Shown piece after piece: positions 1-6,821 of a stretch of DNA of 12,807 nt. Location: NCBI GenBank assembly GCA_964492245.1, contig CAZBJJ010000052.1, positions 1-12,807 of the forward strand. The letters run 5' to 3'. Under the pieces are notes generated by a model, which saw only the letters and a list, made by a program, of their open reading frames with translations, made no database searches and was not told where the DNA came from. Source of the DNA: CAZBJJ01 sp964492245 (GTDB lineage: Bacteria; Spirochaetota; Spirochaetia; Treponematales; Breznakiellaceae). The position numbers and the translations under genes are program-made. Each line of letters begins with the position of its first letter. The first letter of the stretch is position 1.

Positions 1-935
1 TACACCTGCCCACTTAAAATTTCCAGACAGCCCTGAATGCAATGTACCCGAATTGAATTGGTATTTACACTGATAGTCTCGCCGTCGGCATGGACTACTA
101 GCCCCCCTTCGGGCGCTTCGATATTGAACCAGGAAGATTGCACCATGGTAAAATCTTTGCGTCGATGCTGGGTCTTGCGGATATAGGCGACAATGCCGGT
201 GAGCATGGGCCAGCGCTTTAACTCCTGCGAAAAGCAGGCATCGAAGCGCCCATCGTGAATAGACGCATTCGGGGCCATCCAAAAAAGCCCCCCCATACGC
301 CGCCCATTCATAACCGAAATCTGGTGGGCCTTTTGGTTGCTCTGGCCACCCTCCCAGCTAATACAGACCTGTGGTGCCTTTGGATACTGAATAAAGGTCT
401 TCAGTGCCCCAATGACATAGCCCAGAGCGCCCCCTATTTTCTTTAGTTCGGCCGCATGGAGCCCCACTAGGGTATCAAAACCAATGCCAATACCATTTGC
501 AAAATATTTGCCCTCGGGGTAATCTCCCCCCGAAACTAAGCCCACATCCAGGGGGCGGCGCACTCCCGAATTTAAAAGCGCTATTGCCCTATCAATCTCT
601 TTGGGAATTCCCGCGCCCACCGAAAAATCGTTACCGCGGCCCAGGGGAAGAAGCCCCAAAACAGCAACCGGATCGCCAGCCAGATGGGCGGCCATAAGGC
701 CATTTATAACCTCGTTTACCGTACCATCCCCCCCCACCGACACCACTATGGGATAGCCCATAAGACCGGCATTCCTGGCCAGTTCGGTGGCATGCCCGGG
801 CGCGGTAGTTTCGACCAGCTGGTACTCTGCCCCAAGGGCATCCAGAGTATTGAGCACATAGGGCTGTTCTTTTAGGGAGCGCCCCTTGCCCGCAATGGGA
901 TTATATATTAAAAGCATACTGCTTTTTATTGCCAT
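1..935 (-). CDS. YegS/DAGK-family lipid kinase (3' end at the window edge)
   Basis: Translating the minus strand from the ATG at 935 gives 311 open codons to the edge. The next two bases are TA, so a stop may lie just outside; the family is about 300 aa, so the protein is probably almost complete. Seen: NPIAGKG at residues 12-18, the nucleotide-binding GGDGTVNEV at 68-76, LPLGRGNDF at 96-104, and HADGE at 282-286. This is the motif order of the diacylglycerol kinase catalytic domain and the YegS-type C-terminal lobe. Such enzymes phosphorylate diacylglycerol or related lipids with ATP at the cytoplasmic face of the membrane. The start codon lies 3 bases after the HIT gene stop, with an AGGG Shine-Dalgarno (943-946) inside that gene, so the two are very likely co-transcribed and coupled. 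M7 is a less likely alternative start. The exact lipid substrate cannot be read from sequence. A run of eight G encodes the GGDG motif. Confidence 0.93.
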   Translation of the reverse strand, partial: MAIKSSMLLIYNPIAGKGRSLKEQPYVLNTLDALGAEYQLVETTAPGHATELARNAGLMGYPIVVSVGGDGTVNEVINGLMAAHLAGDPVAVLGLLPLGRGNDFSVGAGIPKEIDRAIALLNSGVRRPLDVGLVSGGDYPEGKYFANGIGIGFDTLVGLHAAELKKIGGALGYVIGALKTFIQYPKAPQVCISWEGGQSNQKAHQISVMNGRRMGGLFWMAPNASIHDGRFDACFSQELKRWPMLTGIVAYIRKTQHRRKDFTMVQSSWFNIEAPEGGLVVHADGETISVNTNSIRVHCIQGCLEILSGQV

Positions 936-938
936 AGA

Positions 939-1283
939 TTAACCCTGATTTATGTCCATCTTCCGACCGCCCATGATATGCACATGAAGATGATCTACCG
1001 TCTGCCGCCCGTGCTCGCCAGCATTTATAACAAAGCGAGCCCCCTTCTCTTGTAAGCCCTCGTTTTTGGCAATGACACTGGCAGTCTGCAGCAGCTTGCC
1101 CAACAGCTCCTGGTCTTCTTCTTTAACCGAAAGCAAATTAAAAATATGCTGCTTTGGTATAAGCAGAATATGCACCGGTGCCCGTGGATGGATATCGCGA
1201 ATAGCCAGAAGGCTGTCGTCCTCGTACACCTTGGTACTGGGAATCTCTCCCCGGATAATTTTACAAAAAATACAGGTATTCAT
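939..1283 (-). CDS. HIT-family (HinT-like) nucleotide hydrolase
   Basis: A 114-aa protein of the length usual for HinT/PKCI-type histidine triad proteins. Seen: N-terminal CIFCKI with a C-x-x-C pair (C4, C7), then IRGEIPS (10-16), the IHPRAPVHILLIPKQH region (31-46), and the triad H98-L-H100-V-H102 near the C-terminus followed by IMGG. The family hydrolyses AMP-linked substrates such as adenosine phosphoramidates and aminoacyl-adenylates in the cytoplasm, with the middle triad histidine as nucleophile. The natural substrate here is unknown. It is the first gene of a leftward pair with the lipid kinase, divergent from trpB. The Shine-Dalgarno is weak (AAAGG almost touching the ATG), and I found no convincing promoter for it in the 101-base divergent gap. 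No other in-frame start near the N-terminus would keep the conserved CIFC segment. Confidence 0.95.
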   Translation of the reverse strand: MNTCIFCKIIRGEIPSTKVYEDDSLLAIRDIHPRAPVHILLIPKQHIFNLLSVKEEDQELLGKLLQTASVIAKNEGLQEKGARFVINAGEHGRQTVDHLHVHIMGGRKMDINQG

Positions 1284-1331
1284 GCCTTTATTCTAATAAA
1301 TTGAATGAAAAAAAGCCAGAATCTTTAGAAT

Positions 1332-1349
1332 GTTTCTATTGACAGAAAC
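1332..1349. repeat. Perfect inverted repeat over the trpB -35 element (candidate operator)
   Basis: GTTTCT (1332-1337), a 6-base spacer, then AGAAAC (1344-1349) form a perfect 6-bp dyad. It covers the -35 hexamer at 1339-1344 of the trpB promoter. A repressor bound here would block RNA polymerase. It does not resemble the E. coli TrpR operator. Six-base dyads also arise by chance, so the operator role is inference from position. Confidence 0.35.
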
Positions 1350-1367
1350 GCCGAAGCCTCGTACTAT
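1339..1367 (+). promoter_or_regulatory. Sigma-70-type promoter of trpB-cls
   Basis: A perfect -35 hexamer TTGACA (1339-1344), a 17-base spacer and a -10 hexamer TACTAT (1362-1367, 4 of 6 consensus). The predicted transcript start is near 1374, giving a leader of only about 11 bases that begins at or beside the strong Shine-Dalgarno GGAGG (1374-1378), six bases before the ATG. There is no room for a Trp leader peptide or a T-box, so regulation by attenuation is unlikely at this start site. Confidence 0.7.
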
Positions 1368-1384
1368 ACCTATGGAGGCTAACT

Positions 1385-2584
1385 ATGACACATTATCTTA
1401 AAAGCAATCCCGATGCAAAAGGCTACTTTGGCCAATTCGGCGGCTCCTATATACCGCCCCAACTTCAAACCGAGATGGATAAAATTACCGATGCCTATTT
1501 CACCATCAGTAAATCGCACGATTTTATTACCGAGCTGCGCAGTATTCGCAAGCATTTTCAGGGCCGTCCCACCCCGACCTATTTTTGCAGAAACCTGAGC
1601 AATAAGGCTGGTGGCCGCATTTACCTAAAGCGCGAAGACTTAAACCACAGTGGGGCCCACAAGCTCAACCACTGTATGGGCGAGGGGCTTTTGGCAAAAT
1701 ATATGGGCAAGAAAAAACTGATAGCCGAAACTGGTGCTGGCCAACATGGCGTTGCCCTGGCCACAGCTGCCGCCTACTTTGGCCTTGAATGCGAAATTCA
1801 CATGGGCGAAGTTGATATTAAAAAGGAATACCCAAACGTGGTGCGCATGAAACTCTTGGGCGCCACCGTCGTGCCGGTATCGCATGGGCTTAAAACCTTA
1901 AAAGAGGCAGTGGATTCCGCCTTCGAGGCCTTTCTAAAAGACCCAATTACCACTATTTACTGCATTGGGTCGGTTGTCGGTCCCCACCCCTTTCCCATGA
2001 TGGTGCGCGACTTCCAGCATGTGGTGGGCGTAGAGGCCCGCGAACAGTTTTTAGAAATGACCGGTGAACTGCCCGACACCGTTACCGCCTGTGTGGGTGG
2101 CGGTTCAAATGCAATGGGTATTTTCTCTGGCTTTTTAGACGACGAAGAGGTCCAGCTTATCGGTGTAGAACCCGGTGGCAAGGGCACCAAGCTCGGCGAA
2201 CACGCCGCCAGCATGACCTATGGCAAGCCTGGCATTCTCCACGGCTTTAATAGCTATCTCTTACAGGACGAAAAGGGAGAACCAGCGCCGGTGTACTCAA
2301 TTGCCAGCGGTCTGGATTATCCCGGCTCGGGGCCAGAACACTGCAAATTAAAAGACGATGGCAGAGTGAGCTATACGATAGCTACCGATAAAGAGGCCCT
2401 AGATGCCTTTTACACTCTTTCGCGCCTAGAGGGCATAATTCCAGCCTTGGAAAGTGCCCATGCAGTGGCCTACGCACTAAAACACGCCAAAGAAAACCCC
2501 CGCAAATCTATTTTGGCAAACTGCTCGGGGCGCGGCGACAAGGATATCGACTTTATCGTAGAAAATTACGGCTACGGCGATTAA
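1385..2584 (+). CDS. trpB: Tryptophan synthase beta chain
   Basis: The 399-aa length is right for TrpB, a cytoplasmic PLP enzyme that joins indole and L-serine to make L-tryptophan. Seen: N-terminal GYFGQFGGSYIP (13-24), LKREDLNHSGAHK (81-93) with the PLP lysine K93, ETGAGQHG (115-122) with the catalytic glutamate E115, the phosphate-binding GGGSNA (238-243), GVEPGG (260-265), HEGIIPALES-type segment (349-357) and SGRGDKD (381-387). This is the TrpB1 type rather than the longer TrpB2. The start follows a GGAGG site by six bases. No trpA or other trp gene lies in the window; the next gene, 42 bases on, is cls. It may therefore work on salvaged indole, or with a TrpA encoded elsewhere. HSGAHKLNH and the MGEVDIKKEYPNV segment are somewhat divergent from textbook TrpB, but no key catalytic residue is missing. 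Confidence 0.97.
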   Translation: MTHYLKSNPDAKGYFGQFGGSYIPPQLQTEMDKITDAYFTISKSHDFITELRSIRKHFQGRPTPTYFCRNLSNKAGGRIYLKREDLNHSGAHKLNHCMGEGLLAKYMGKKKLIAETGAGQHGVALATAAAYFGLECEIHMGEVDIKKEYPNVVRMKLLGATVVPVSHGLKTLKEAVDSAFEAFLKDPITTIYCIGSVVGPHPFPMMVRDFQHVVGVEAREQFLEMTGELPDTVTACVGGGSNAMGIFSGFLDDEEVQLIGVEPGGKGTKLGEHAASMTYGKPGILHGFNSYLLQDEKGEPAPVYSIASGLDYPGSGPEHCKLKDDGRVSYTIATDKEALDAFYTLSRLEGIIPALESAHAVAYALKHAKENPRKSILANCSGRGDKDIDFIVENYGYGD

Positions 2585-2610
2585 AAAAGCTATTAAAACG
2601 GGCATATATG

Positions 2611-2625
2611 GCCTACACTATAGGC
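2611..2625 (+). other. Small hairpin immediately before the cls start codon
   Basis: GCCTA (2611-2615), a 5-base loop and TAGGC (2621-2625) form a perfect 5-bp stem ending one base before the cls ATG. The only Shine-Dalgarno-like bases (AGG, 2622-2624) lie within the 3' arm. If it folds, it would hinder initiation on cls. The stem is short and may be chance. Confidence 0.25.
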
Positions 2626-2626
2626 T

Positions 2627-4132
2627 ATGAGCTTTGGGGATTTATTTTTTATCACTTCCTATGCCCTCACCGTTTTGGGCGTTCTGTTTTTGCTTTTTAA
2701 AGAAAAAACAGACTCCGCCCGGCGGTTCTCTTGGATTCTCGCCATCACCTTTGTGCCCATTGCCGGTATCTTCCTTTATATTGTCCTGTCGGGCAATTTT
2801 TTTACCCGCACCAAGCGCATGGTTCGGGCAACAGCTAAGGCCGATGCCCACTACGAGGGCATTTTAAAAAAACAGGAATCCCATTTAAAACAATTGATCG
2901 AAACCGATGAACACGGCGACCTGGCCCAATATGGGGCCCTTCTGCATTTAAACCTCGTATATGGGAAGAGCCCGGTCTTGCGCAACAACAATATCGATGT
3001 TTTTATTGATGGCGAAACCAAATTTAAGGCCCTCTTCGAAGAAATATCGAAGGCAAAACACAGCCTGCATATCTCCTATTTTATTGTTCAAAACGATGCC
3101 CTGGGCAATAAGCTGGTAAAACTCTTGGCAGAGCGAGCGGCAGCCGGTGTTACGGTGCGCTTTCTCTACGACCATGTTGGCTCAATTCGCACCTCGGTCT
3201 CGATGTTTCGCCGCCTCCGCCAAGCTGGTGGGCAGGTGTCGCGCTTTTTTCCGGTTTCCCTGGTAAACCCTTTTCAGGTGAACTACCGCAACCACCGCAA
3301 GCTCGTGGTTATAGATGGGAGCATTGCCTATTTTGGCGGCATGAACGTGGGCGATGAATATGCCAACGCCGATACATCCAGAAAATATTACTGGCGCGAC
3401 ACCCATGTGCGTCTTACTGGCCCTGCGGTACAGCTTTTACAGAAGGTATTTCTGGTCGATTGGTTTACCGCCAGCAATAAAAGCGAGGCCCTTTTGGACG
3501 AGACGCTTTTTCCCATGCTCCATGCCGAAAATTCTCTTCCCGCCCCTCCTCCCGCCTGGCTTCCAAAGGAAAGGCATTTAGAGGGTATTTCGGCCCAAAT
3601 TGTGGCCAGTGGCCCAGACGATATGGACAACGACGAAATTCGCGATGCCCTTATACTTATGATAAGCCGGGCCCGGCAGGTGGTGCGCATTCAATCGCCC
3701 TATTTTACCCCCGATCCCGCTTTTTTTACGGCCCTTAAAATTGCGGCCCTTTCGGGAACAAATGTCGAAATTATCGTGCCGGGCAATTGGGACAAATGGT
3801 ATGTGCGCCCGGCGGCCATGCCCTTTATTGCCGACCTTTTGGAAAGCGGGGTAAAATTTTGGTTTTACAATGGCTTTATCCATTCGAAAATGTTCGTTAT
3901 CGACGATAGAATTTCCAGCATTGGCACGACGAATGTGGACAAGCGCAGTTTTTCCCTGCACTTCGAGCTCAATGGCTTTTTCTACTCTCAGCGGACCGGC
4001 CAGCTCTGTGCACATATTTTCGAGGAAGATAAGCGCAATTCTCGCCCGGTAAGCTTACAGGAACTTCGCCAAGCCCCCATTATTAAGCGGGCCTATTGGA
4101 ATTTAATGAGTCTTTTTTCGCCCATTATGTAG
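2627..4132 (+). CDS. cls: Cardiolipin synthase, PLD superfamily (ClsA-like)
   Basis: A 501-aa protein with the bacterial cardiolipin synthase layout: two N-terminal membrane helices (about 5-24 and 34-54), then two phospholipase D domains. The first HKD motif is H223-x-K225 with D230, followed by GGMN (237-240); the second is H419-x-K421 with D426, followed by GTTNVDKRS (433-441). Length and the closing FSLHFELN segment (442-449) fit the family. It would condense two phosphatidylglycerol molecules into cardiolipin and glycerol (or use another phosphatidyl donor) at the inner membrane. It lies 42 bases after trpB on the same strand and probably shares its promoter; I saw no separate promoter. 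The Shine-Dalgarno is weak and sits in a small hairpin. An ATG at 2608 is out of frame. The C-terminus is convergent with the next gene, with only 12 bases between stops. Confidence 0.95.
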   Translation: MSFGDLFFITSYALTVLGVLFLLFKEKTDSARRFSWILAITFVPIAGIFLYIVLSGNFFTRTKRMVRATAKADAHYEGILKKQESHLKQLIETDEHGDLAQYGALLHLNLVYGKSPVLRNNNIDVFIDGETKFKALFEEISKAKHSLHISYFIVQNDALGNKLVKLLAERAAAGVTVRFLYDHVGSIRTSVSMFRRLRQAGGQVSRFFPVSLVNPFQVNYRNHRKLVVIDGSIAYFGGMNVGDEYANADTSRKYYWRDTHVRLTGPAVQLLQKVFLVDWFTASNKSEALLDETLFPMLHAENSLPAPPPAWLPKERHLEGISAQIVASGPDDMDNDEIRDALILMISRARQVVRIQSPYFTPDPAFFTALKIAALSGTNVEIIVPGNWDKWYVRPAAMPFIADLLESGVKFWFYNGFIHSKMFVIDDRISSIGTTNVDKRSFSLHFELNGFFYSQRTGQLCAHIFEEDKRNSRPVSLQELRQAPIIKRAYWNLMSLFSPIM

Positions 4133-4144
4133 GCGGATAGCTTT

Positions 4145-5833
4145 TTATCGCTCCGATGTAGAGGTATTGCTAATAAAGCGCGCAAAAAAGACCGGACTTT
4201 CATAGTCATCCAGACTGTCCAGCAATTGCATGGTGGCTATGCGCCGATCGACAGCCTGCACAGCCGCAAGCTCTTCCAGATAAAAGGTGTAATTCTGCCC
4301 CAAGCTTAGAATGTTTTTTTCGATAAGCTGGTAGTCCTTTAAGAACTGCGAATAGACAAGGAGCCTTTGGCCAGATTTAAGACTTCCACTGACCGATTCG
4401 AGCACCTCAATTTGATACGCGTACAGGGCATCGGGATAACTGCTCATTGTCTTTAGCTCTGGAATTGGAGTTAGGCCAACAACTTTTGCATTCACCCAAT
4501 TGGGCTTGCGAGTTATAGCCGTATCTTTATGCTCGCCCTCTAAGGCACTTGCCCTGCCAGATGCCGGAGAGACTGGCGCGGGCATATTTACCACCTTCCA
4601 GTCGTTCTGATCGTTTCTTTCGCTAAAGGCCGAGCCATATATCTGCCAAATAACCACCTTTGGCTCTACCTCATTTCCTGCAACAGACTGGCGGTACCAC
4701 TCGGGGGGCTTTGCCGCTCCGGCATCGCGAGAGATAGCCGCCGGAATAATACCGGTATGGTAGGCCAAATGCGCATAAATGCCTGCAGATTCCTCGGCAA
4801 GATGGGGAATAAAACTATCGCCCATTATAAGCACCGGAGACTTCTGGGAATTGGCAACAGGATAAATATTTTTACCCTTATAGCGAATCTGTTCGGTATC
4901 GTACTTCGAAGGGATACCCATTTCGGTCCGAATCCAGCCCTCGGGCAGCTTATCCCAATAGGGAATAAGGGCGGGCATGGGCACCTGTATTGGCCTTCGC
5001 GTTATTTCTGCCCGGTCGATATAGTCCTTTGGGTCGAAGGGAATGCGCTTAAAGCGACGAGCCAGTTCCTGGCCAACAATATCCAGGCCGGCCATGCCCC
5101 AGTGATGATCGATGTAGTTCAGCACGGTGTTATCGCCGGAGTAGGTCTTGTACAGGTCCAAAAGGTCGAGCACCTCGACATCGTACTCCAGCAATTTTAC
5201 TATCATATGGGCCCAAGGCCGCCATATCACTTCTTCCAGCCGAATATTCTCGTGTAGCTGATGGGCATAGACCTGGGAGGAATTGGGCACGGGCACGACA
5301 ATGAGCTGAACGCCCCGCTCTTTTAGCTGAAGGTCGAATTGAATAATTGCCGTTATAGCATCGGTGTACTTTGGCCCAAGGCGGGGATTGAGCTTTTCGA
5401 AGGTGTAATCCTCTGGATAGGGCGGGGTAAAACGCTGGCGAGGGACGGCATAGACATCGTTTAAGCGAAAAATATGCCCCGTGGCATTGGTGCCATATTT
5501 GGATTTGCTCTGGCCTATAACCTGGCTTACCAGCTCTTCGTCGGCCATGTATTTAAGGCGCTCGCGGGCAACAATAAGGTCCCGCTCGATATAGAGCCGG
5601 CGTATTTCCTCGGGGTCCTCTGTCTGTTCCAAAAGAAGATCGTAGTTTGCATGTACTTGGTTAAAAAATTGATAATAGGCCGATGTATGCTCTATTCGCC
5701 AGCCCCCTTGGTCGGCGCGCAGAAGGGAGTGTTTCTCCTGCTTGGGGCGGGCCTCCAAGGGTTTAGATATACTGGTGCAGTTGCTCAAGATGATGAGGCA
5801 AATAAAGATGCCAGAAATGTTTTTTGCTTTCAT
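4145..5833 (-). CDS. AlgX/AlgJ-like SGNH acetyltransferase partner, lipoprotein
   Basis: The chosen start (ATG at 5833) gives 562 aa beginning MKAKNISG, a hydrophobic stretch, and a lipobox L16-S17-N18-C19, so the mature protein should be lipid-anchored at C19. The frame is open up to 5929, but that start overlaps the previous gene by 89 bases and would bury the signal peptide. Residues 60-115 look helical and charged. The SGNH-like core spans about 155-400: IVVPVPNSS (178-186), D242-H-H244-W245 and M-G338-D339-S340-F, which correspond to the Asp-His pair and Ser of the AlgX triad. Residues 446-562 resemble the C-terminal domain of the first SGNH paralogue (6818-8503). The usual W-L-F-F-type motif before the core is absent. 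It is last in the O-acylation operon, 7 bases after the second paralogue, with a weak Shine-Dalgarno. Inferred role: transferring or positioning acetyl groups on a periplasmic or surface glycan; the substrate is unknown. Confidence 0.82.
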   Translation of the reverse strand: MKAKNISGIFICLIILSNCTSISKPLEARPKQEKHSLLRADQGGWRIEHTSAYYQFFNQVHANYDLLLEQTEDPEEIRRLYIERDLIVARERLKYMADEELVSQVIGQSKSKYGTNATGHIFRLNDVYAVPRQRFTPPYPEDYTFEKLNPRLGPKYTDAITAIIQFDLQLKERGVQLIVVPVPNSSQVYAHQLHENIRLEEVIWRPWAHMIVKLLEYDVEVLDLLDLYKTYSGDNTVLNYIDHHWGMAGLDIVGQELARRFKRIPFDPKDYIDRAEITRRPIQVPMPALIPYWDKLPEGWIRTEMGIPSKYDTEQIRYKGKNIYPVANSQKSPVLIMGDSFIPHLAEESAGIYAHLAYHTGIIPAAISRDAGAAKPPEWYRQSVAGNEVEPKVVIWQIYGSAFSERNDQNDWKVVNMPAPVSPASGRASALEGEHKDTAITRKPNWVNAKVVGLTPIPELKTMSSYPDALYAYQIEVLESVSGSLKSGQRLLVYSQFLKDYQLIEKNILSLGQNYTFYLEELAAVQAVDRRIATMQLLDSLDDYESPVFFARFISNTSTSER

Positions 5834-5840
5834 ATTTATT

Positions 5841-6821
5841 TTACGGGCCCAGCGGCACCGGCTTCCAGCCCCCCACAGTCTGACTAAATTCTCGGACAGA
5901 GATACACCATATAACAAGCTTTTTCCCATTCAGATAATGGGAGTTTTGTCGACTTTTTCTAAACAGGCTCACCCGAGAGGCGTTGGCCCCTGAGCCGCGA
6001 ATGCCAATAAGGTCGCTGACTATACCCAGCTCGTGGCAAAGTTGATCGAAGAGCCCCGAGCCCCGTGCATGCATATCCCCGCCTTCGCGAAAAACAAGGC
6101 AGTGGCTATCGCCCATTAGGATGATGGGGCTGTCCTCGTCGGCCTGGAGCTCTTGCCCATTGGGGCTAGTAATTTTTCTTGCGCTCAGATTTTCCACTAT
6201 TGAGCTGCCCTTTTCCAAGAGGTCGCCAGAAAAACTGAGGCTCTGGCTCTGCGCCTGGGTCTGCTGTTTTGGCAGAGCGGCATACCAGGGGCGTTTTTTA
6301 ACTATTTTCGCCAGCTCCGCTGCGGCGATCTCGCCAGCATAGGGGGACCAATGCGCGTCGGTGGCACAATATAATTGCCTGCCCCTATTGCGCTCTGCCA
6401 AAAAGATGGGGCTTAGGTCGAGAACCTGCACCGCTTGCTTTTTAAGCTCGGCATAAAAGGCAGCATGATAATAATTGATAGCGCTGCTTGGGGCCCCAAG
6501 GCTAGCATCTAGCTTTTCGGGGTACAGGCTGGCCTTGGCCGGTACAGGGAGCAGGATGAGCTCGATGCCCCGCGCATTTAGTTGCCGATTAAAATCGACG
6601 ATGGCGCTAAGGGGATCTGAATCAATGGCCCCGCTGGCAAGGTGGTCTATTTCTGCCTTTAAAAAAAACCAATCCTCCTGCCCAGCAATTACGCGGGAAT
6701 TATTGGCCCTGGATATTTCCAACAGTCGCCCAAAAAACGCATTGTCGGGAAGGGCCTGGGCACCAAGGCTGCTTCCAGCCATCAGTATAAAAAATAATAA
6801 AATGGCATATTTGCGAATCAC
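5841..6821 (-). CDS. AlgX/AlgJ-like SGNH protein, secreted, single domain
   Basis: A 326-aa protein starting with GTG. An AGAGG Shine-Dalgarno (6829-6833) lies seven bases upstream, and the start overlaps the TGA of the previous gene (GTGA, 6818-6821), so translation is coupled. Seen: signal peptide 1 to about 21 (hydrophobic LLFFILMAG, then small residues near AQA); AGQEDWFFL (46-54), the AlgX/AlgJ entry motif; ILLPVPAKA (89-97); catalytic D155-A-H157-W158; MGDSH (236-240) with S239; and GKKLVIW (299-305) near the end. It stops just after the core, lacking the C-terminal domain of both neighbours. Family knowledge: AlgJ and AlgX proteins have SGNH folds and use an Asp-His-Ser triad to move acetyl groups onto polymer hydroxyls in the periplasm. 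Here it is the second of three paralogues behind one MBOAT gene. Whether it is an active transferase or a helper cannot be told. Confidence 0.85.
   Translation of the reverse strand: MIRKYAILLFFILMAGSSLGAQALPDNAFFGRLLEISRANNSRVIAGQEDWFFLKAEIDHLASGAIDSDPLSAIVDFNRQLNARGIELILLPVPAKASLYPEKLDASLGAPSSAINYYHAAFYAELKKQAVQVLDLSPIFLAERNRGRQLYCATDAHWSPYAGEIAAAELAKIVKKRPWYAALPKQQTQAQSQSLSFSGDLLEKGSSIVENLSARKITSPNGQELQADEDSPIILMGDSHCLVFREGGDMHARGSGLFDQLCHELGIVSDLIGIRGSGANASRVSLFRKSRQNSHYLNGKKLVIWCISVREFSQTVGGWKPVPLGP

Noticed and set aside
1361..1366. TrpR-type operator half site (GTACTA) at the trpB -10
   Set aside because: Only one half site is present, with no symmetric partner, so it is most simply part of the -10 element.
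5834..5929. Upstream extension of the lipoprotein gene to a start at 5929
   Set aside because: It overlaps the preceding gene by 89 bases and would place the clear signal peptide and lipobox internally. The ATG at 5833 fits operon spacing and the lipoprotein signal.
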